Shown: positions 28,002 to 39,996 of the stretch, piece after piece
How the letters are laid out: each line of letters opens with the position of its first letter
How positions within the stretch are numbered: position 1 is the stretch's first letter
Origin: Pseudooceanicola endophyticus
GTDB taxonomy: Bacteria; Pseudomonadota; Alphaproteobacteria; Rhodobacterales; Rhodobacteraceae
Assembly (NCBI RefSeq): GCF_018760365.1
Contig: NZ_JAHIAB010000002.1
Coordinates: forward strand, 372,001 to 436,000
Direction: 5' to 3'
DNA: 64,000 nucleotides
Notes under the pieces: generated by a model
Databases searched by the model: none
What the model was told of the DNA's origin: nothing
Seen by the model: only the letters and a program-made list of their open reading frames with translations
Translations under genes and position numbers: made by a program

Positions 28002-29045
28002 ATGAGCCGAGTGTATCTGGATCACAATGCGACGACGCCGCTGCGGGCCGAGGCCCGGGCGGCGATGATCGCGGCCATGGATGTGGCGGGCAACGCTTCT
28101 TCGGTGCATGCCGAGGGGCGGGCCGCCAAGGCGCTGATCGAGCGGGCGCGGGCCCAGGTGGCCTCTGCGCTTGGGGCCGATGGCGCCGACGTGGTCTTTG
28201 TCTCGGGGGCCACCGAGGCGGCGGCGCTGGCCATGGCGGGGCGCGACCTGGCCGTGGCCGATGTGGAACATGATGCCGTGCGCTCCTGGGGGCGGGCGGT
28301 GCTGGCGGTCGATGGTGCGGGCATCGTGAGTGTATCCGATCCCGCGGGATCGGCGCTGCAGCTGGCCAACAGCGAAACAGGCGTGGTCCAGAAACTGCCG
28401 GAGGGGCTGGCGGTCAGCGACCTGACCCAGGCCTTCGGCAAGCTGCCGCTGGCCTTCAACTGGCTGGGGGTCGGTATGGCGCTGATCTCGGCGCACAAGC
28501 TGGGCGGGCCGAAGGGTGTGGGGGCGCTGGTGCTGAAGCGCGGCACCGACCTGGCGGCGCAGCTGAAGGGCGGCGGCCAGGAGATGGGGCGCCGTGCCGG
28601 TACCGAGAACGTGATCGGCATTGCCGGGTTCGGGGCGGCTGCGGAAGCGGCGGCGCGCGACCTCGATGCCGGGCTCTGGGAGGCTGTGGCGGCCCGGCGC
28701 GACCGGCTGGAGGCCCGGCTGAGGGATGACATTCCCGATCTGGTGATCGCCGGATCGGAGGCGGCACGGCTGCCGAATACGACCTGCCTGATCTCGCCCG
28801 GCTGGAAGGGTGAGACCCAGGTGATGCAGATGGACCTTGCCGGGTTCGCGGTCAGTGCCGGTTCGGCCTGTTCCTCGGGCAAGGTGAGGGCAAGCAATGT
28901 GCTGCGGGCCATGGGCTATGACGAGGAGGCCGCCTCGGGCGCGCTGCGGATCAGCCTGGGTCTTGAGACAACCGATGAAGAGCTTGAGCGCTTTGCCACT
29001 GCCTGGCTGGCGCAGAGAAAACGTCGCCGCGCGCGTGCGGCGTAA
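28002..29045 (+). CDS. Cysteine desulfurase, NifS/IscS-like, short form
   Basis: About 347 residues from ATG 28002, a PLP enzyme that takes sulfur from cysteine. It starts VYLDHNATTPLRAEARAAM (IscS-type). The PLP Lys is in SAHKLGGPKG near residue 166, and the active Cys is in SAGSACSSGKVRASNVLRAMG near 290. It is about 50 residues shorter than E. coli IscS; the gap lies between the HDAVRSW region and ANSETGVVQ, where a normal helical segment is missing, but the catalytic residues remain. It stands between iscR and sufB while a separate sufS closes the operon, so the cluster has two desulfurases of different classes. Confidence 0.9.
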   Translation: MSRVYLDHNATTPLRAEARAAMIAAMDVAGNASSVHAEGRAAKALIERARAQVASALGADGADVVFVSGATEAAALAMAGRDLAVADVEHDAVRSWGRAVLAVDGAGIVSVSDPAGSALQLANSETGVVQKLPEGLAVSDLTQAFGKLPLAFNWLGVGMALISAHKLGGPKGVGALVLKRGTDLAAQLKGGGQEMGRRAGTENVIGIAGFGAAAEAAARDLDAGLWEAVAARRDRLEARLRDDIPDLVIAGSEAARLPNTTCLISPGWKGETQVMQMDLAGFAVSAGSACSSGKVRASNVLRAMGYDEEAASGALRISLGLETTDEELERFATAWLAQRKRRRARAA

Positions 29046-29060
29046 GAGATAGGACGCGAT

Positions 29061-30608
<1,548 letters not shown>

Positions 30609-30649
30609 GGCCTGCGGACTCAGGGTACGCCGGGGCAAAGGGTCGGGTC

Positions 30650-32275
30650 ATGGTTCAGAAGGTCTTTTTCTCGGCCGTCAAGAACGAGGGCCCGTTCCTG
30701 TTGGAATGGATCGCCTATCACCGGGCGATCGGTTTCGACCGGATGGTGATCTATTCCAACGACTGCACCGATGGCAGCCACGAGCTGCTGGAGGCGCTGG
30801 CGCAGGCCGGGATCATCGACCACCACCCCCGGGACCTTAAGCCCGGTCAGTCGGCCCAGGTCTCGGCGGCGCAGGCGGCGAATGCCGCCGGTGTCGTGGC
30901 GCCGGGGGACTGGGTGATCTGGCTGGATGCGGACGAGTTCCTGAACATCCACGCCGGGGCCGGCCATCTGGACGACCTGCTGGCCGAGATCGGAGAGGCG
31001 CGCGGCATGCTGATCCCCTGGCGGATCTTCGGCGATGGCGGCAACCTGACCTTCCCGGGCCGGGTTCTGTCGGAGGCCTTTACCCGGGCCGCCCGGCCGA
31101 CCTTTGGCGCCAATCGCGAAAGCAAGACGCTGTTCCGCGCCGGTCCGGGGATCGAGGGTTTTGCCGAGGTCGGGATCAACCGGCCGCGGCTGACGCCCGG
31201 CGCCCTGCGGGCCGTGGATTTCCTGACCGGGTCGGGGCAGCCGCTGGACGGGGCCTCGCTGCGCAACCTCGATTGGCTGGCGGGCCGCGACTTTGCCGCA
31301 AGCAAGATGGTCGCGTCCGAGGAATACGGCACCGAGCTTGCGCAGGTGAACCACTACTGCGTGCGCACGCCGGATCTGTTCCGGCTGAAGCGGCAGCGCG
31401 GGCGCGGTTACCGGGCCGATGCGACGGGGGCGGCCAACACCCGCCACCAGGACGATTTCTACGTGCGTCACAATCGCAACGGTGCCGAGGATCGCTCCAT
31501 CCTGCGGATGTTGCCCGAGACCGAGGCCGAACTGGCGGCGCTGCGGGCCCTGCCGGGGGTGGCCCAGGCCGAGGCGCTGGTGGCGCGGCGCACCGCCGGG
31601 GCGCTGGCGCGGCTGGAAGCCGAGGAGGGGCCGGTGCGCCGTCCCCGGGCGGCCGCCGCTGCGGCGGGGCCGAAGGATGCCACGATCGCGGCCCCCGAAC
31701 GCTTCGAACTGACGCTGCCGGAGGCCGAGGCCGAGGTGCTGCGGGCCGCCTATGCACGGGCCCGGGTGATCCTGGAATACGGCTCTGGGGGCAGTACCTT
31801 CGTCGCGCTCGACGGGCCGGCAGAGGCGGTCTTTGCGGTGGAAAGCGATGCCGATTGGGCCAGGCGCATCCGCACGGCGCTGCGCGCGGGCGATCCGGGG
31901 CGCCGGGTCCGGGTGCACCATGCCGATATCGGCAAGACGGGGGCCTGGGGCAAGCCGGTCAACCGGCGCGCCGCCGAGCGCTTCCACCTTTATGCCACGG
32001 GCATCTGGGATGCGGAGAAGTTCCGTCAACCCGATGTCGTGCTGATCGACGGGCGCTTCCGGGCGGCCTGTTTCATGACGGTGCTGCTGCGCACCACATC
32101 GCCGGTCACGGTGCTGTTCGACGACTACACCGAACGGCCCGAGTACCACTGGATCGAGGACTACCTGACACCCAGCCGGGTTGTCGGGCGCATGGCCATC
32201 TTCGAGGCGTCTCCCATGGCGTTTCCCACCGACGATCTCTCTCGCGTCGTCGGGGCCTATGCGGATTGGAGATAG
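30650..32275 (+). CDS. Glycosyltransferase family 2-like / class I methyltransferase-like fusion
   Basis: A 541-residue two-domain protein. Residues 1-260 are GT2/GT92-like: VFFSAVKNEGPFLLEWIAYHRAIGFDRMVIYSND and DWVIWLDADEFL with the DxD pair Asp93/Asp95. Residues 261-345 are a charged Ala/Glu-rich linker. Residues 350-541 look like a Rossmann methyltransferase without a perfect motif I: ILEYGSGGSTFVAL (about 372-385), VFAVESDADWA, PDVVLIDGRFRAACF. It sits between sufB and sufC, which are normally adjacent, with 41 and 63 bases either side. It probably acts on surface glycans, not Fe-S assembly. The combination is unusual; substrate unknown. Confidence 0.7.
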   Translation: MVQKVFFSAVKNEGPFLLEWIAYHRAIGFDRMVIYSNDCTDGSHELLEALAQAGIIDHHPRDLKPGQSAQVSAAQAANAAGVVAPGDWVIWLDADEFLNIHAGAGHLDDLLAEIGEARGMLIPWRIFGDGGNLTFPGRVLSEAFTRAARPTFGANRESKTLFRAGPGIEGFAEVGINRPRLTPGALRAVDFLTGSGQPLDGASLRNLDWLAGRDFAASKMVASEEYGTELAQVNHYCVRTPDLFRLKRQRGRGYRADATGAANTRHQDDFYVRHNRNGAEDRSILRMLPETEAELAALRALPGVAQAEALVARRTAGALARLEAEEGPVRRPRAAAAAAGPKDATIAAPERFELTLPEAEAEVLRAAYARARVILEYGSGGSTFVALDGPAEAVFAVESDADWARRIRTALRAGDPGRRVRVHHADIGKTGAWGKPVNRRAAERFHLYATGIWDAEKFRQPDVVLIDGRFRAACFMTVLLRTTSPVTVLFDDYTERPEYHWIEDYLTPSRVVGRMAIFEASPMAFPTDDLSRVVGAYADWR

Positions 32276-32338
32276 GCCGCTCGGGCGGCCATGATCATCT
32301 AAGGCGGCCTTAGGGACGCCGGTGAAAAGGACAAGAAA

Positions 32339-33093
<755 letters not shown>

Positions 33094-33094
<1 letters not shown>

Positions 33095-34410
33095 TGACCG
33101 CTCTGACCAATGCACAGCGGGCGCGTCAGCGCCTGGCCGAGCAGAAGGCGCAGGTGAGCGAGGCGCGGATTGCCGCCCTCGCACCCGCGCCCCAGGCCGG
33201 CTGGTCCGCCGAGGCCCGCGCCGACGCCCTGTCGCGCCTGCGCGCCGAAGGTCTGCCGCATCCGCGCGACGAGTACTGGAAATACACCCGCCCCGAGAGC
33301 CTGACCCAGGCCGAAGCCCCCGCCGCCGCGATCTTCACGACGGATGAGAAGGGCATCTTCGATGCCATCGACCGGGTGAACGTGGTCTTCGTCGACGGCG
33401 TCTTCTCGGAGGAGCTGAGCTCGGATCTGGCGCTGGAAGGCGTCTCGATCGAGCGTCTGGCCGAGACCACCAGCGATATCCATTGGGCCTCGGGCCTCTA
33501 TGGCAAGCTTGAGAAGGCGGGCCAGGATCCGGTCGCGCGTCCGCTTGCGGCGCTCAACACCTATGCGGCGACCGATGGTCTGCTGATCCGCGTCACCGCC
33601 AAGGCGACCAAGCCCGTCGCGCTGCAATATGTCCACAATTCCGAGACTTCCGACGCGATGCTGCATCACGTCGTGAAGCTGGAAGAGGGGGCGGACCTGA
33701 CCCTGCTGGAGAACGGCCCCGCCGCCGCGCGCTTCAACAAGGTGATGGAAGTGGACGTGGCCGATGGCGCCAGCTTCCACCATATCCGCGCCCAGGGCCG
33801 CGATCACGAGCGTCGCGCCGTGACCCATATCTTCGCGCGCCTGGGCACGGAAAGCACCTTCAAGTCCTTCACCATGACGGTGAACGGCGTGCTGACCCGC
33901 AACGAGGTGGTGGTCGAGTTCACCGGCAATGACGCGGTAGCCCACGTGGCCGGCGCTGCGGTCGGCGACGGCGATTTCCACCATGACGACACGGTCTTCA
34001 TCACCCATGACGCGGTGAACTGCGAAAGCCGGCAGGTCTTCAAGAAGGTGCTGAAGAACGGCGCCAGGGGCGTCTTCCAGGGCAAGATCCTGGTCAAGCC
34101 CGACGCCCAGAAGACCGACGGCTACCAGATCAGCCAGTCGCTGCTGCTGGATGATGACAGCCAGTTCCTGGCCAAGCCGGAACTTGAGATCTACGCCGAT
34201 GACGTGGCCTGTTCGCATGGCTCGACCTCTGGCGCGATCGACGACGACGCGATGTTCTACCTGCGCTCGCGCGGGGTGCCCGAGCATGAGGCGCAGGATC
34301 TTCTGGTGATCGCCTTCCTGGCCTCGGCCATGGAAGAGATCGAGGACGAGACCCTGCGCGACATCATGCTGGGCCGCATCACCGAATGGCTGGAGCGGCG
34401 TCGCGGCTGA
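33094..34410 (+). CDS. sufD: Fe-S assembly protein SufD
   Basis: About 438 residues from ATG 33094 inside the sufC stop. It is a right-handed beta-helix paralogue of SufB and completes the SufBC2D scaffold. Seen: HPRDEYWKYTRPESL near the N-terminus, LTRNEVVVEFTGNDAVAHVAGA, the conserved HHDDTVFITHDAVNCESRQVFKKVLKNGARGVFQGKI block with His residues needed for function, and the C-terminal DDVACSHGSTSGAIDDDAMFYLRSRGV. Its stop overlaps the next gene (TGATG). Confidence 0.97.
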
Positions 34411-34910
34411 TGTCGCTGATCGGCAACATCGCCGCCACCTATCGCGGTCCCCGCCGCGTCCTGCGCCAGCTGCTGGCGCAGGGCCCGCGCGAGGACCGCG
34501 CCCTGGCGTTGCTGATGGGGTCGGTGGTGATGATCTTCGTCGTGCAATGGCCGCGCCTCTCGCGCGAGGCGCTGGAAAGCGGCGAGAACCTTCAGATGCT
34601 GCTGGGCGGGGCGCTGTTCGGACTGGTGTTCATCCTGCCCCTGCTGCTCTACATCCTGGCGATGCTGAGCCACTGGGGGATGCGGCTTTTCGGCGGGCAG
34701 GGCAGCGGTTACGGGGCACGCCTGGCGCTGTTCTGGGCACTGGCGGCGGCGATGCCGCTGCTGGTCCTGCACGGGCTGGTTGCGGGCCTTATCGGCCCGG
34801 GACCCGAGAAAGCGCTGGTGGGCCTCGGCTGGCTGGCGGTATTCCTGTGGTTCTGGCTGGCCGGCCTCTGGGAGGCCGGTCGCGGACCCAAGACAGAGCG
34901 GAACGGCTGA
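34410..34910 (+). CDS. YIP1-family membrane protein 1
   Basis: 166 residues from ATG 34410, overlapping the sufD stop. Four hydrophobic segments are visible (about 38-52, 64-88, 102-125 and 134-152) after an arginine-rich N-terminus. The family pairing and the topology fit the YIP1/DUF1282-type proteins that are regular residents of Rhodobacteraceae suf operons. No role in Fe-S assembly is established. Two bases separate it from the next membrane protein. Confidence 0.65.
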   Translation: MSLIGNIAATYRGPRRVLRQLLAQGPREDRALALLMGSVVMIFVVQWPRLSREALESGENLQMLLGGALFGLVFILPLLLYILAMLSHWGMRLFGGQGSGYGARLALFWALAAAMPLLVLHGLVAGLIGPGPEKALVGLGWLAVFLWFWLAGLWEAGRGPKTERNG

Positions 34911-34912
34911 CA

Positions 34913-35473
34913 ATGCAATACTGGATCGAGCTGGCGCGCCAGAGCATCCTGAACCCGCGCGCGGCAGCGCCGATCGTGGCGGGACTGATCCTGCCGCCGG
35001 GCACGCTGGCGCTGCTGGTGGCCCTGGTTTCGGTGCTCAACGGCATCTTCTACGGGCTGTTCCTGCCCGCCGGCCTGCTGCCGGGGCTGTTTGGCCAGCC
35101 CATTCCCATGGCGGTGCTGTTCGGGGCGATCTTCGTCGCGGGCGCCGCCGCGCTGACCGGGGTCGGCCGCTTGTTCGGCGGCACCGGGGAGATCCGCGAC
35201 ATCCTGCGGGTCACCATCTTCCTGCAGATCATCCGCCTGGCCGTCCAGGTCGTGCTGATCGTCATCGCGCTACTGGTGCCGGTTCTGGCGACCTTCCTTG
35301 GAACGGCCGCCGGGGTCTGGGGCCTTTACATGATGATCTGCTTCATCGCAGCCGCGCATCGCATGGATTCCCGCGTGAAGTCCTTCGGTGTGATCGGCGT
35401 CACGTTTTTTGCCGCAATCATCGCCCTGTCGGTGCTCTTGTCGGCAATGGGCCTTGCGCCCATGGAGGTCTGA
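34913..35473 (+). CDS. YIP1-family membrane protein 2
   Basis: 186 residues from ATG 34913. It begins with an amphipathic IELARQSILNPRAAAPIVAGL, typical of YIP1 domains (x-x-P-x-x-A-x-x-L), then has five hydrophobic segments including YGLFLPAGLLPGL and ILRVTIFLQIIRLAVQVVLIVIALLVPV. It ends one base before the sufS start codon. Together with its neighbour it places two small membrane proteins between the scaffold genes and the desulfurase. Confidence 0.65.
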   Translation: MQYWIELARQSILNPRAAAPIVAGLILPPGTLALLVALVSVLNGIFYGLFLPAGLLPGLFGQPIPMAVLFGAIFVAGAAALTGVGRLFGGTGEIRDILRVTIFLQIIRLAVQVVLIVIALLVPVLATFLGTAAGVWGLYMMICFIAAAHRMDSRVKSFGVIGVTFFAAIIALSVLLSAMGLAPMEV

Positions 35474-35474
35474 G

Positions 35475-36695
35475 ATGTTCGACGTCAACGCGATCCGCAG
35501 GGATTTCCCGATCCTGTCGCGCCAGGTCAACGGCAAGCCGCTGGTCTACCTCGACAACGGGGCCTCGGCCCAGAAGCCGCAGGTGGTGATCGACGCGATC
35601 ACCCGCGGCTATGCCGAGGAATATGCCAACGTGCACCGTGGGCTGCACTACCTGTCGAACCTCGCGACCGAAAAGTACGAAGGCGTGCGGGGCAAGGTGC
35701 AGCGCTTCCTGAACGCAGGCCACGAGGAAGAGATCGTCTTTACCTCGGGCACCACCGAGGGGATCAACCTGGTCTCCTATGCCTGGGCCGCACCGCGGAT
35801 GGAGGCCGGCGACGAGATCGTGCTGAGCGTGATGGAGCATCATGCCAACATCGTGCCCTGGCACTTTCTGCGCGAACGCCAGGGCGTGGTGATTAAATGG
35901 GTCGAGATGGAGGCTGACGGATCGCTCGATCCGCAGAAGGTCATCGACGCCATGGGGCCGAAGACGAAGCTGGTCGCGATCACCCAGATGTCGAACGTGC
36001 TGGGCACCGTGGTCGACGTGAAGACGATCTGCGCCGCCGCGCGGGCGCGCGGCATCCCGACGCTGGTCGATGGCAGCCAGGGCGCGGTGCACATGCCGGT
36101 GGACGTGCAGGATATCGGCTGCGATTTTTACGCCATCACCGGGCACAAGCTTTACGGGCCCTCGGGGTCCGGCGCGATCTACATCCGGCATGAGCGCATG
36201 GCCGAGATGCGCCCCTTCCTGGGCGGCGGCGACATGATCCGCGAGGTGACACGCGAGGGGATCTGCTATGCCGATCCGCCGATGAAGTTCGAGGCCGGCA
36301 CGCCGGGCATCGTGCAGACCATCGGCCTGGGCGTTGCGCTGGATTACATGATGGAGATCGGGCTGGAGAACATCGCCGCCCATGAACGCAGGCTTGCCGA
36401 TTACGCGACCGAGAAGCTGCACGGGCTGAACTGGCTGAACGTGCAGGGGCAGGCGCCGGGCAAGGGGGCGATCTTCAGCTTCACCATGGAGGGTGCGGCC
36501 CATGCTCATGACATCTCGACCATCCTCGACAAGAAGGGGGTCGCGGTGCGCGCGGGCCATCACTGCGCCGGGCCGCTGATGGAAACGCTGGGCATCACCG
36601 CCAGCTGCCGGGCGAGCTTTGCCATGTACAACACGACCCAGGAGGTCGATGCGCTGGTCGAGGCGCTGGAACTGGCGCACGAGCTGTTTGCGTGA
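35475..36695 (+). CDS. sufS: Cysteine desulfurase SufS
   Basis: A 406-residue group II desulfurase (SufS/CsdA class) that supplies persulfide sulfur to the SufBCD scaffold. It starts [35 protein letters not shown]. The PLP Lys is in [20 protein letters not shown] and the active Cys is in [12 protein letters not shown] near residue 364. No SufE or SufU is visible in the operon. A dispersed repeat follows, and the usual SufA/SufT genes are not next to it, so the operon may end here. Confidence 0.97.
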   Translation: MFDVNAIRRDFPILSRQVNGKPLVYLDNGASAQKPQVVIDAITRGYAEEYANVHRGLHYLSNLATEKYEGVRGKVQRFLNAGHEEEIVFTSGTTEGINLVSYAWAAPRMEAGDEIVLSVMEHHANIVPWHFLRERQGVVIKWVEMEADGSLDPQKVIDAMGPKTKLVAITQMSNVLGTVVDVKTICAAARARGIPTLVDGSQGAVHMPVDVQDIGCDFYAITGHKLYGPSGSGAIYIRHERMAEMRPFLGGGDMIREVTREGICYADPPMKFEAGTPGIVQTIGLGVALDYMMEIGLENIAAHERRLADYATEKLHGLNWLNVQGQAPGKGAIFSFTMEGAAHAHDISTILDKKGVAVRAGHHCAGPLMETLGITASCRASFAMYNTTQEVDALVEALELAHELFA

Positions 36696-36703
36696 AGATT
36701 TCC

Positions 36704-36757
36704 GATCCGCCGTCGGGCGGATCGGGCCTCCGGCGGGGATATTTGGGGCCAGATGAG
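36704..36757 (+). repeat. Rhodobacterales-type intergenic repeat, copy C
   Basis: GATCCGCC/GGCGGATC hairpin, then GGGCCTCCGGCGGGGATATT and TGGGGCCAGATGA. It lies nine bases after sufS and may double as its transcription end. Confidence 0.6.
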
Positions 36758-36879
36758 AGAGCCGGTCTGCGCGCGCCTTGGGCGTTTGCGACATTGGTTC
36801 GGTCGTTTTCGGCCCATCGGGTTTTCATTCCGGCGGGCGGCGTTACCCTTGGGGCATGCAATAACCCGAGGAGAGACGC

Positions 36880-37890
36880 ATGACCCTTCTGACCGAAGCC
36901 GACGAGATTTCCAGGATCGCATTCGGGTTCATGGGGTCGAAGGCCCTGTTCGCGGCACTGGAGCTGAATGTGTTTTCGCACCTGGCCAAGGGGCCGATGA
37001 CGGCCGAGGCGCTGGCGGCAGCGGAAGGCATTCACGCGGATCGTGCCATGACCCTGCTGACGGCGCTTGCGGGCCTGGGCCTGTGCAGCGTGGAGGAGGG
37101 GGTGTTCCGCAATTCCCCCGCCGCAGAGGCCTTCCTGGTGCAGGGGGCGAAGTACGATTTTGGCGAATACCTGCGGCTGCAGGTCGGCAAGCAGATGTAT
37201 CCGCTGCTGGACCAGATCGAAGGTGCCCTGACCGGCGAGATGGATCCGGAGGCGACCAAGTCCTACGCCGACTGGTTCTCTGATCCGGAGGAGGCGCGGC
37301 TTTATTCCGAGAGCCAGCATTCCGGGTCGCTGGGGCCGGCGCGGCAACTTGCCAAGGCGCTGGACCTGTCGGACAAGCGGCGGATGCTGGACGTGGGCGG
37401 CGGCACGGCGGCCTTTGACATCGTGCTGTGCGGTCGCAATTCCGAGCTGCGCTCGACCGTTCTGGAATTTCCCAATGTTGCCACCCTGGGCCGGCGCTAC
37501 GTGGCGGAGGCCGGGTTGTCGGACCGGATCACCTACCAGGAGGGCAATGCACTGGAAGCCGACTGGCCCGAGGGGCAGGATATCGTGCTGATGTCCTACC
37601 TGTTCTCTGGCGTGCCGGGGGCGGCCCATGCGGGGCTGATCCGCAAGGCGATGTCGGTCCTCAATCCTGGGGGTGTCGTGCTGGTACACGATTTCATCGT
37701 CGCCGAGGATCGTACCGGGCCCTCCCTCGCGGCGCTCTGGCAGTTGCAGCACACGGCCTTCACGCCGGAGGCGCGTTCGCTGGATTCGGGATGGCTGACC
37801 GGGGCGCTGGAAGGGGCCGGATTTGCCGAGGTGGGCATCCGGACGATGATCCCCGAAATGACGATGCTTGCGATGGGCACGAAGACCTGA
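36880..37890 (+). CDS. SAM-dependent O-methyltransferase with winged-helix dimerisation domain
   Basis: A 336-residue protein with ATG at 36880 behind GAGGAGAG. Residues 1-95 form the winged-helix dimerisation region ([35 protein letters not shown], then [20 protein letters not shown]). The methyltransferase core has motif [17 protein letters not shown] near residue 167, the acidic SAM-ribose residue in STVLEFPNV, and VLVHDFIV. This fits the plant-type/acetylserotonin O-methyltransferase family (Methyltransf_2). The substrate is a small hydroxylated molecule of unknown kind. It is the last host protein gene before the tRNA-Arg. Confidence 0.82.
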   Translation: MTLLTEADEISRIAFGFMGSKALFAALELNVFSHLAKGPMTAEALAAAEGIHADRAMTLLTALAGLGLCSVEEGVFRNSPAAEAFLVQGAKYDFGEYLRLQVGKQMYPLLDQIEGALTGEMDPEATKSYADWFSDPEEARLYSESQHSGSLGPARQLAKALDLSDKRRMLDVGGGTAAFDIVLCGRNSELRSTVLEFPNVATLGRRYVAEAGLSDRITYQEGNALEADWPEGQDIVLMSYLFSGVPGAAHAGLIRKAMSVLNPGGVVLVHDFIVAEDRTGPSLAALWQLQHTAFTPEARSLDSGWLTGALEGAGFAEVGIRTMIPEMTMLAMGTKT

Positions 37891-37930
37891 CGGCAGTTGA
37901 AGAAAATCGTCCCAGGCGGTGCGCGGACCA

Positions 37931-37959
37931 TTGCGGCCCGCCTGGGGAGCCGCTATAGA
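37931..37959 (+). promoter_or_regulatory. Promoter of tRNA-Arg
   Basis: TTGCGG (37931-37936), a 17-base spacer and TATAGA (37954-37959), ten bases before the mature tRNA start. It is a good sigma70-type match. Confidence 0.65.
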
Positions 37960-37968
37960 CGCGCTCAG

Positions 37969-38045
<77 letters not shown>

Positions 38046-38237
38046 TAAAATCAAGCACTTAGGAAAAGCACACTGGACCGTCGGTCCCGTTTTGGTGTGG
38101 AAACCCGGATAATTCATGCTCGACGCGCCTCGTCTTGAGCTGAGAATTCGGGTTTGAGGTGTGCGTGTAAGCTCCTCCGGAATCGCCACATAAGTTTAGA
38201 AGGGCCATCAGTGGCCTACTGCTCTTAGGCGAATGAG

Positions 38238-38259
38238 AAAGGGGCCCTAAGGCCCCTTT
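38238..38259 (-). terminator. Terminator of the small HTH gene
   Basis: AAAGGGGCC and GGCCCCTTT with a CTAA loop. On the minus strand it begins three bases after the stop codon of the 61-residue HTH gene and is followed by CTCATTC. Confidence 0.65.
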
Positions 38260-38262
38260 CTG

Positions 38263-38448
38263 TCAGATCGCTTGAGCGGCGCTACCAGAGAACGTCTTAC
38301 CATTTTTGATCTCGCTGATCCGCCCTGGGTTGACGTCATAGTCTGCAGCAATCCTATTGAGGTATTCGCCGCGCTGGATGCGCTTGTGGATCTCCACTGC
38401 GTCGCTGAAGGTTAGTTTGGTACTCGGTTTCCGTTCGATAAGAGCCAT
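38263..38448 (-). CDS. Small helix-turn-helix protein, 61 residues
   Basis: ATG at 38448 is preceded by AAGGA at good spacing, and a terminator follows the stop directly, which supports a real monocistronic gene. The sequence has a single HTH: FSDAVEIHKRIQRGEYLNRIAADYDVNPGRISEIKNGKTF, where IAADYDVNPGRISEIKNG looks like the recognition helices of resolvase- or homing-endonuclease-type HTHs. It lies between the tRNA and the integrase, so it may belong to the phage left end. Function unknown. Confidence 0.55.
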   Translation of the reverse strand: MALIERKPSTKLTFSDAVEIHKRIQRGEYLNRIAADYDVNPGRISEIKNGKTFSGSAAQAI

Positions 38449-38895
38449 TTGGGCATCCTTAAAGCGGCCGAGTCAGGGTTGACTAGATTTGGGAAATGTA
38501 GTATTCCCACACTATACAGAAGATCTAGCGTCCTGAATCGACGTTTGATTTAAGCCACGGAATCCTGCAAGATTCCGTGGCTTCTTCGTTTTAGCGTGCC
38601 AGATTTGGTTTGGCAAGCCGCTTCCGGCAAAATCCTCTGTATCCCCCTAAATTGGCCCGCAGAGTGGCGGGGTCTTGGCCCGGTGGGGGGCGGCGGCTTG
38701 CGCAAGTTGCGCACAGAAGCCCTTCTATGGCGCCCTGTGGCGCTGTTCTTCTAATGTACATTTTAAGTGCTGTTTGTGACATGTGACCTTGAGCCCGTGT
38801 CTGCCGACGGTTGGCCTTGGGGGCGAGTATCGACCGACAGCAAACAGTGATCGCTATGCAGGCATTCCCAACAGTTTTGAAATGCGCAGTGGATT
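38449..38895. other. Gene-poor gap between the small HTH gene and integrase
   Basis: 447 bases with lower GC at the left side. The only clear structure is the strong hairpin at 38552-38592. A 63-residue minus-strand frame at 38591-38782 has no ribosome binding site, uses rare-looking composition and overlaps the terminator side, so I do not call it. Confidence 0.5.
38552..38592 (+). terminator. Strong intrinsic terminator, plus strand, without an obvious gene
   Basis: AAGCCACGGAATC and GATTCCGTGGCTT form a perfect 13-bp stem with a six-base loop, followed by CTTCGTTTT. No plus-strand ORF feeds it, so it may end a short RNA starting near 38,500 or be the attP-side terminator. Confidence 0.7.
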
Positions 38896-39996
38896 TCAGG
38901 CGCGTTTGTTCATCGCATTCACGGCGGTCTGCATGTGGTCCGGCGCGTGATGGCCATACACCCGTTCAATGGTCTCGATGCTGGTGCCGAAGTATCCAGC
39001 CGCGTCCCAAGTCGTCGCGCCGCGCTGCAGGGCCCATGTGATCGCGGTGTGCTTGAGAACGTGAGGCGTGATTCCAGTCAGGTTGACGGTGATCCCGCGC
39101 GCCGCTGCCAGTTCCATCGCCAGGCTGACCGCACGGGGCCAGCCTTTTTTGATGTCCGCAACCATGCAGCGTTCTTCCACGCCCCGACGGATGATCTTCC
39201 GTTCCACCACGAACTGGCGCCCGTTCCTGGCCTGACGGCGCAGGTGCGCAAGATAGCGTTCGGGCAGGCGGGCCGGGCGCTGGCGCTTGTTGGTCTCCCG
39301 CTTGCCCTGGGGTTTGCGGTAGAGGATGCCGTTGACCGTATCGACATGGCCGCCGATCTTGCTCGGCTTGTCGATGTGCATGGCTAGGATCGTGGCCTTG
39401 CGGCTACCTGTGTAAAGGCCATGCAGGATGAAGTCCTGAAGGTGACGCCCGTCCTTGTTCAGGGCGCGTGCGCCGCGCAGCAGCCAAGCAGCCTCCTGGC
39501 GGGTCAGCCAGCGTTCCCTGGGATCGGGCTTCGGCGGCAGGGTCACCTTCGGCGCGGTGACCAGATAGCCTTCGCGGTGGCAGTAGTTCAGGGCCGCCTG
39601 CAGCACGCCCAGTTCCCGGCGGATCGTGCCGTCACTGCAACCGCGCTGCGTCGCATAGCGGCGGCAGGTCTCGCCCTTGATGGCCGAGACGGGCAGGTTC
39701 TGCCAGATCCGGTCCAGCGCCTCGATGGCGTAGCCGATGCGGGCGGGCGAGGCGACATGCGGCGCGTGTTCATCCGCGTAGATCGCCAGCACCATGGAAA
39801 TCGTCAGCTCTTCCGGTCGCGCCGGCCCGTTGGGGCGGTGCTTCCTTTCGATGTGGAGGGCGAGCAGCCTTTCAGCCTCTGGGCGGCTTGTTGTGCCGGT
39901 CGAAAGGCGAAGGGCTCCGTCGCGGATCTCCCAGACTGACGGTCCGTCTTTACGTGTTCTCCAGTGGAGGCGGGGGCCTTTGGCGCGACGCGGCAT
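38896..39996 (-). CDS. int: Phage tyrosine-type integrase
   Basis: A 366-residue site-specific recombinase. The N-terminal 60 residues look like an arm-type DNA-binding domain (LHWRTRKDGPSVWEIRDGALRLSTGT) and the core-binding domain follows. The catalytic domain has the first Arg in LYTGSRKATI (Arg199), TPHVLKHTAITW (His312, then Lys315 where the usual HxLR has Arg, and His316) and the nucleophile in IERVYGHH (Tyr347). The Lys for Arg change is a notable deviation but occurs in a conserved context. It overlaps the upstream excisionase-like gene by 193 bases and points toward tRNA-Arg. Confidence 0.92.
   Translation of the reverse strand: MPRRAKGPRLHWRTRKDGPSVWEIRDGALRLSTGTTSRPEAERLLALHIERKHRPNGPARPEELTISMVLAIYADEHAPHVASPARIGYAIEALDRIWQNLPVSAIKGETCRRYATQRGCSDGTIRRELGVLQAALNYCHREGYLVTAPKVTLPPKPDPRERWLTRQEAAWLLRGARALNKDGRHLQDFILHGLYTGSRKATILAMHIDKPSKIGGHVDTVNGILYRKPQGKRETNKRQRPARLPERYLAHLRRQARNGRQFVVERKIIRRGVEERCMVADIKKGWPRAVSLAMELAAARGITVNLTGITPHVLKHTAITWALQRGATTWDAAGYFGTSIETIERVYGHHAPDHMQTAVNAMNKRA

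Noticed and set aside
38591-38782. 63-residue minus-strand ORF between the small HTH gene and int
   Set aside because: No ribosome binding site, no recognisable pattern, Arg/Pro-rich; kept out of the gene list.
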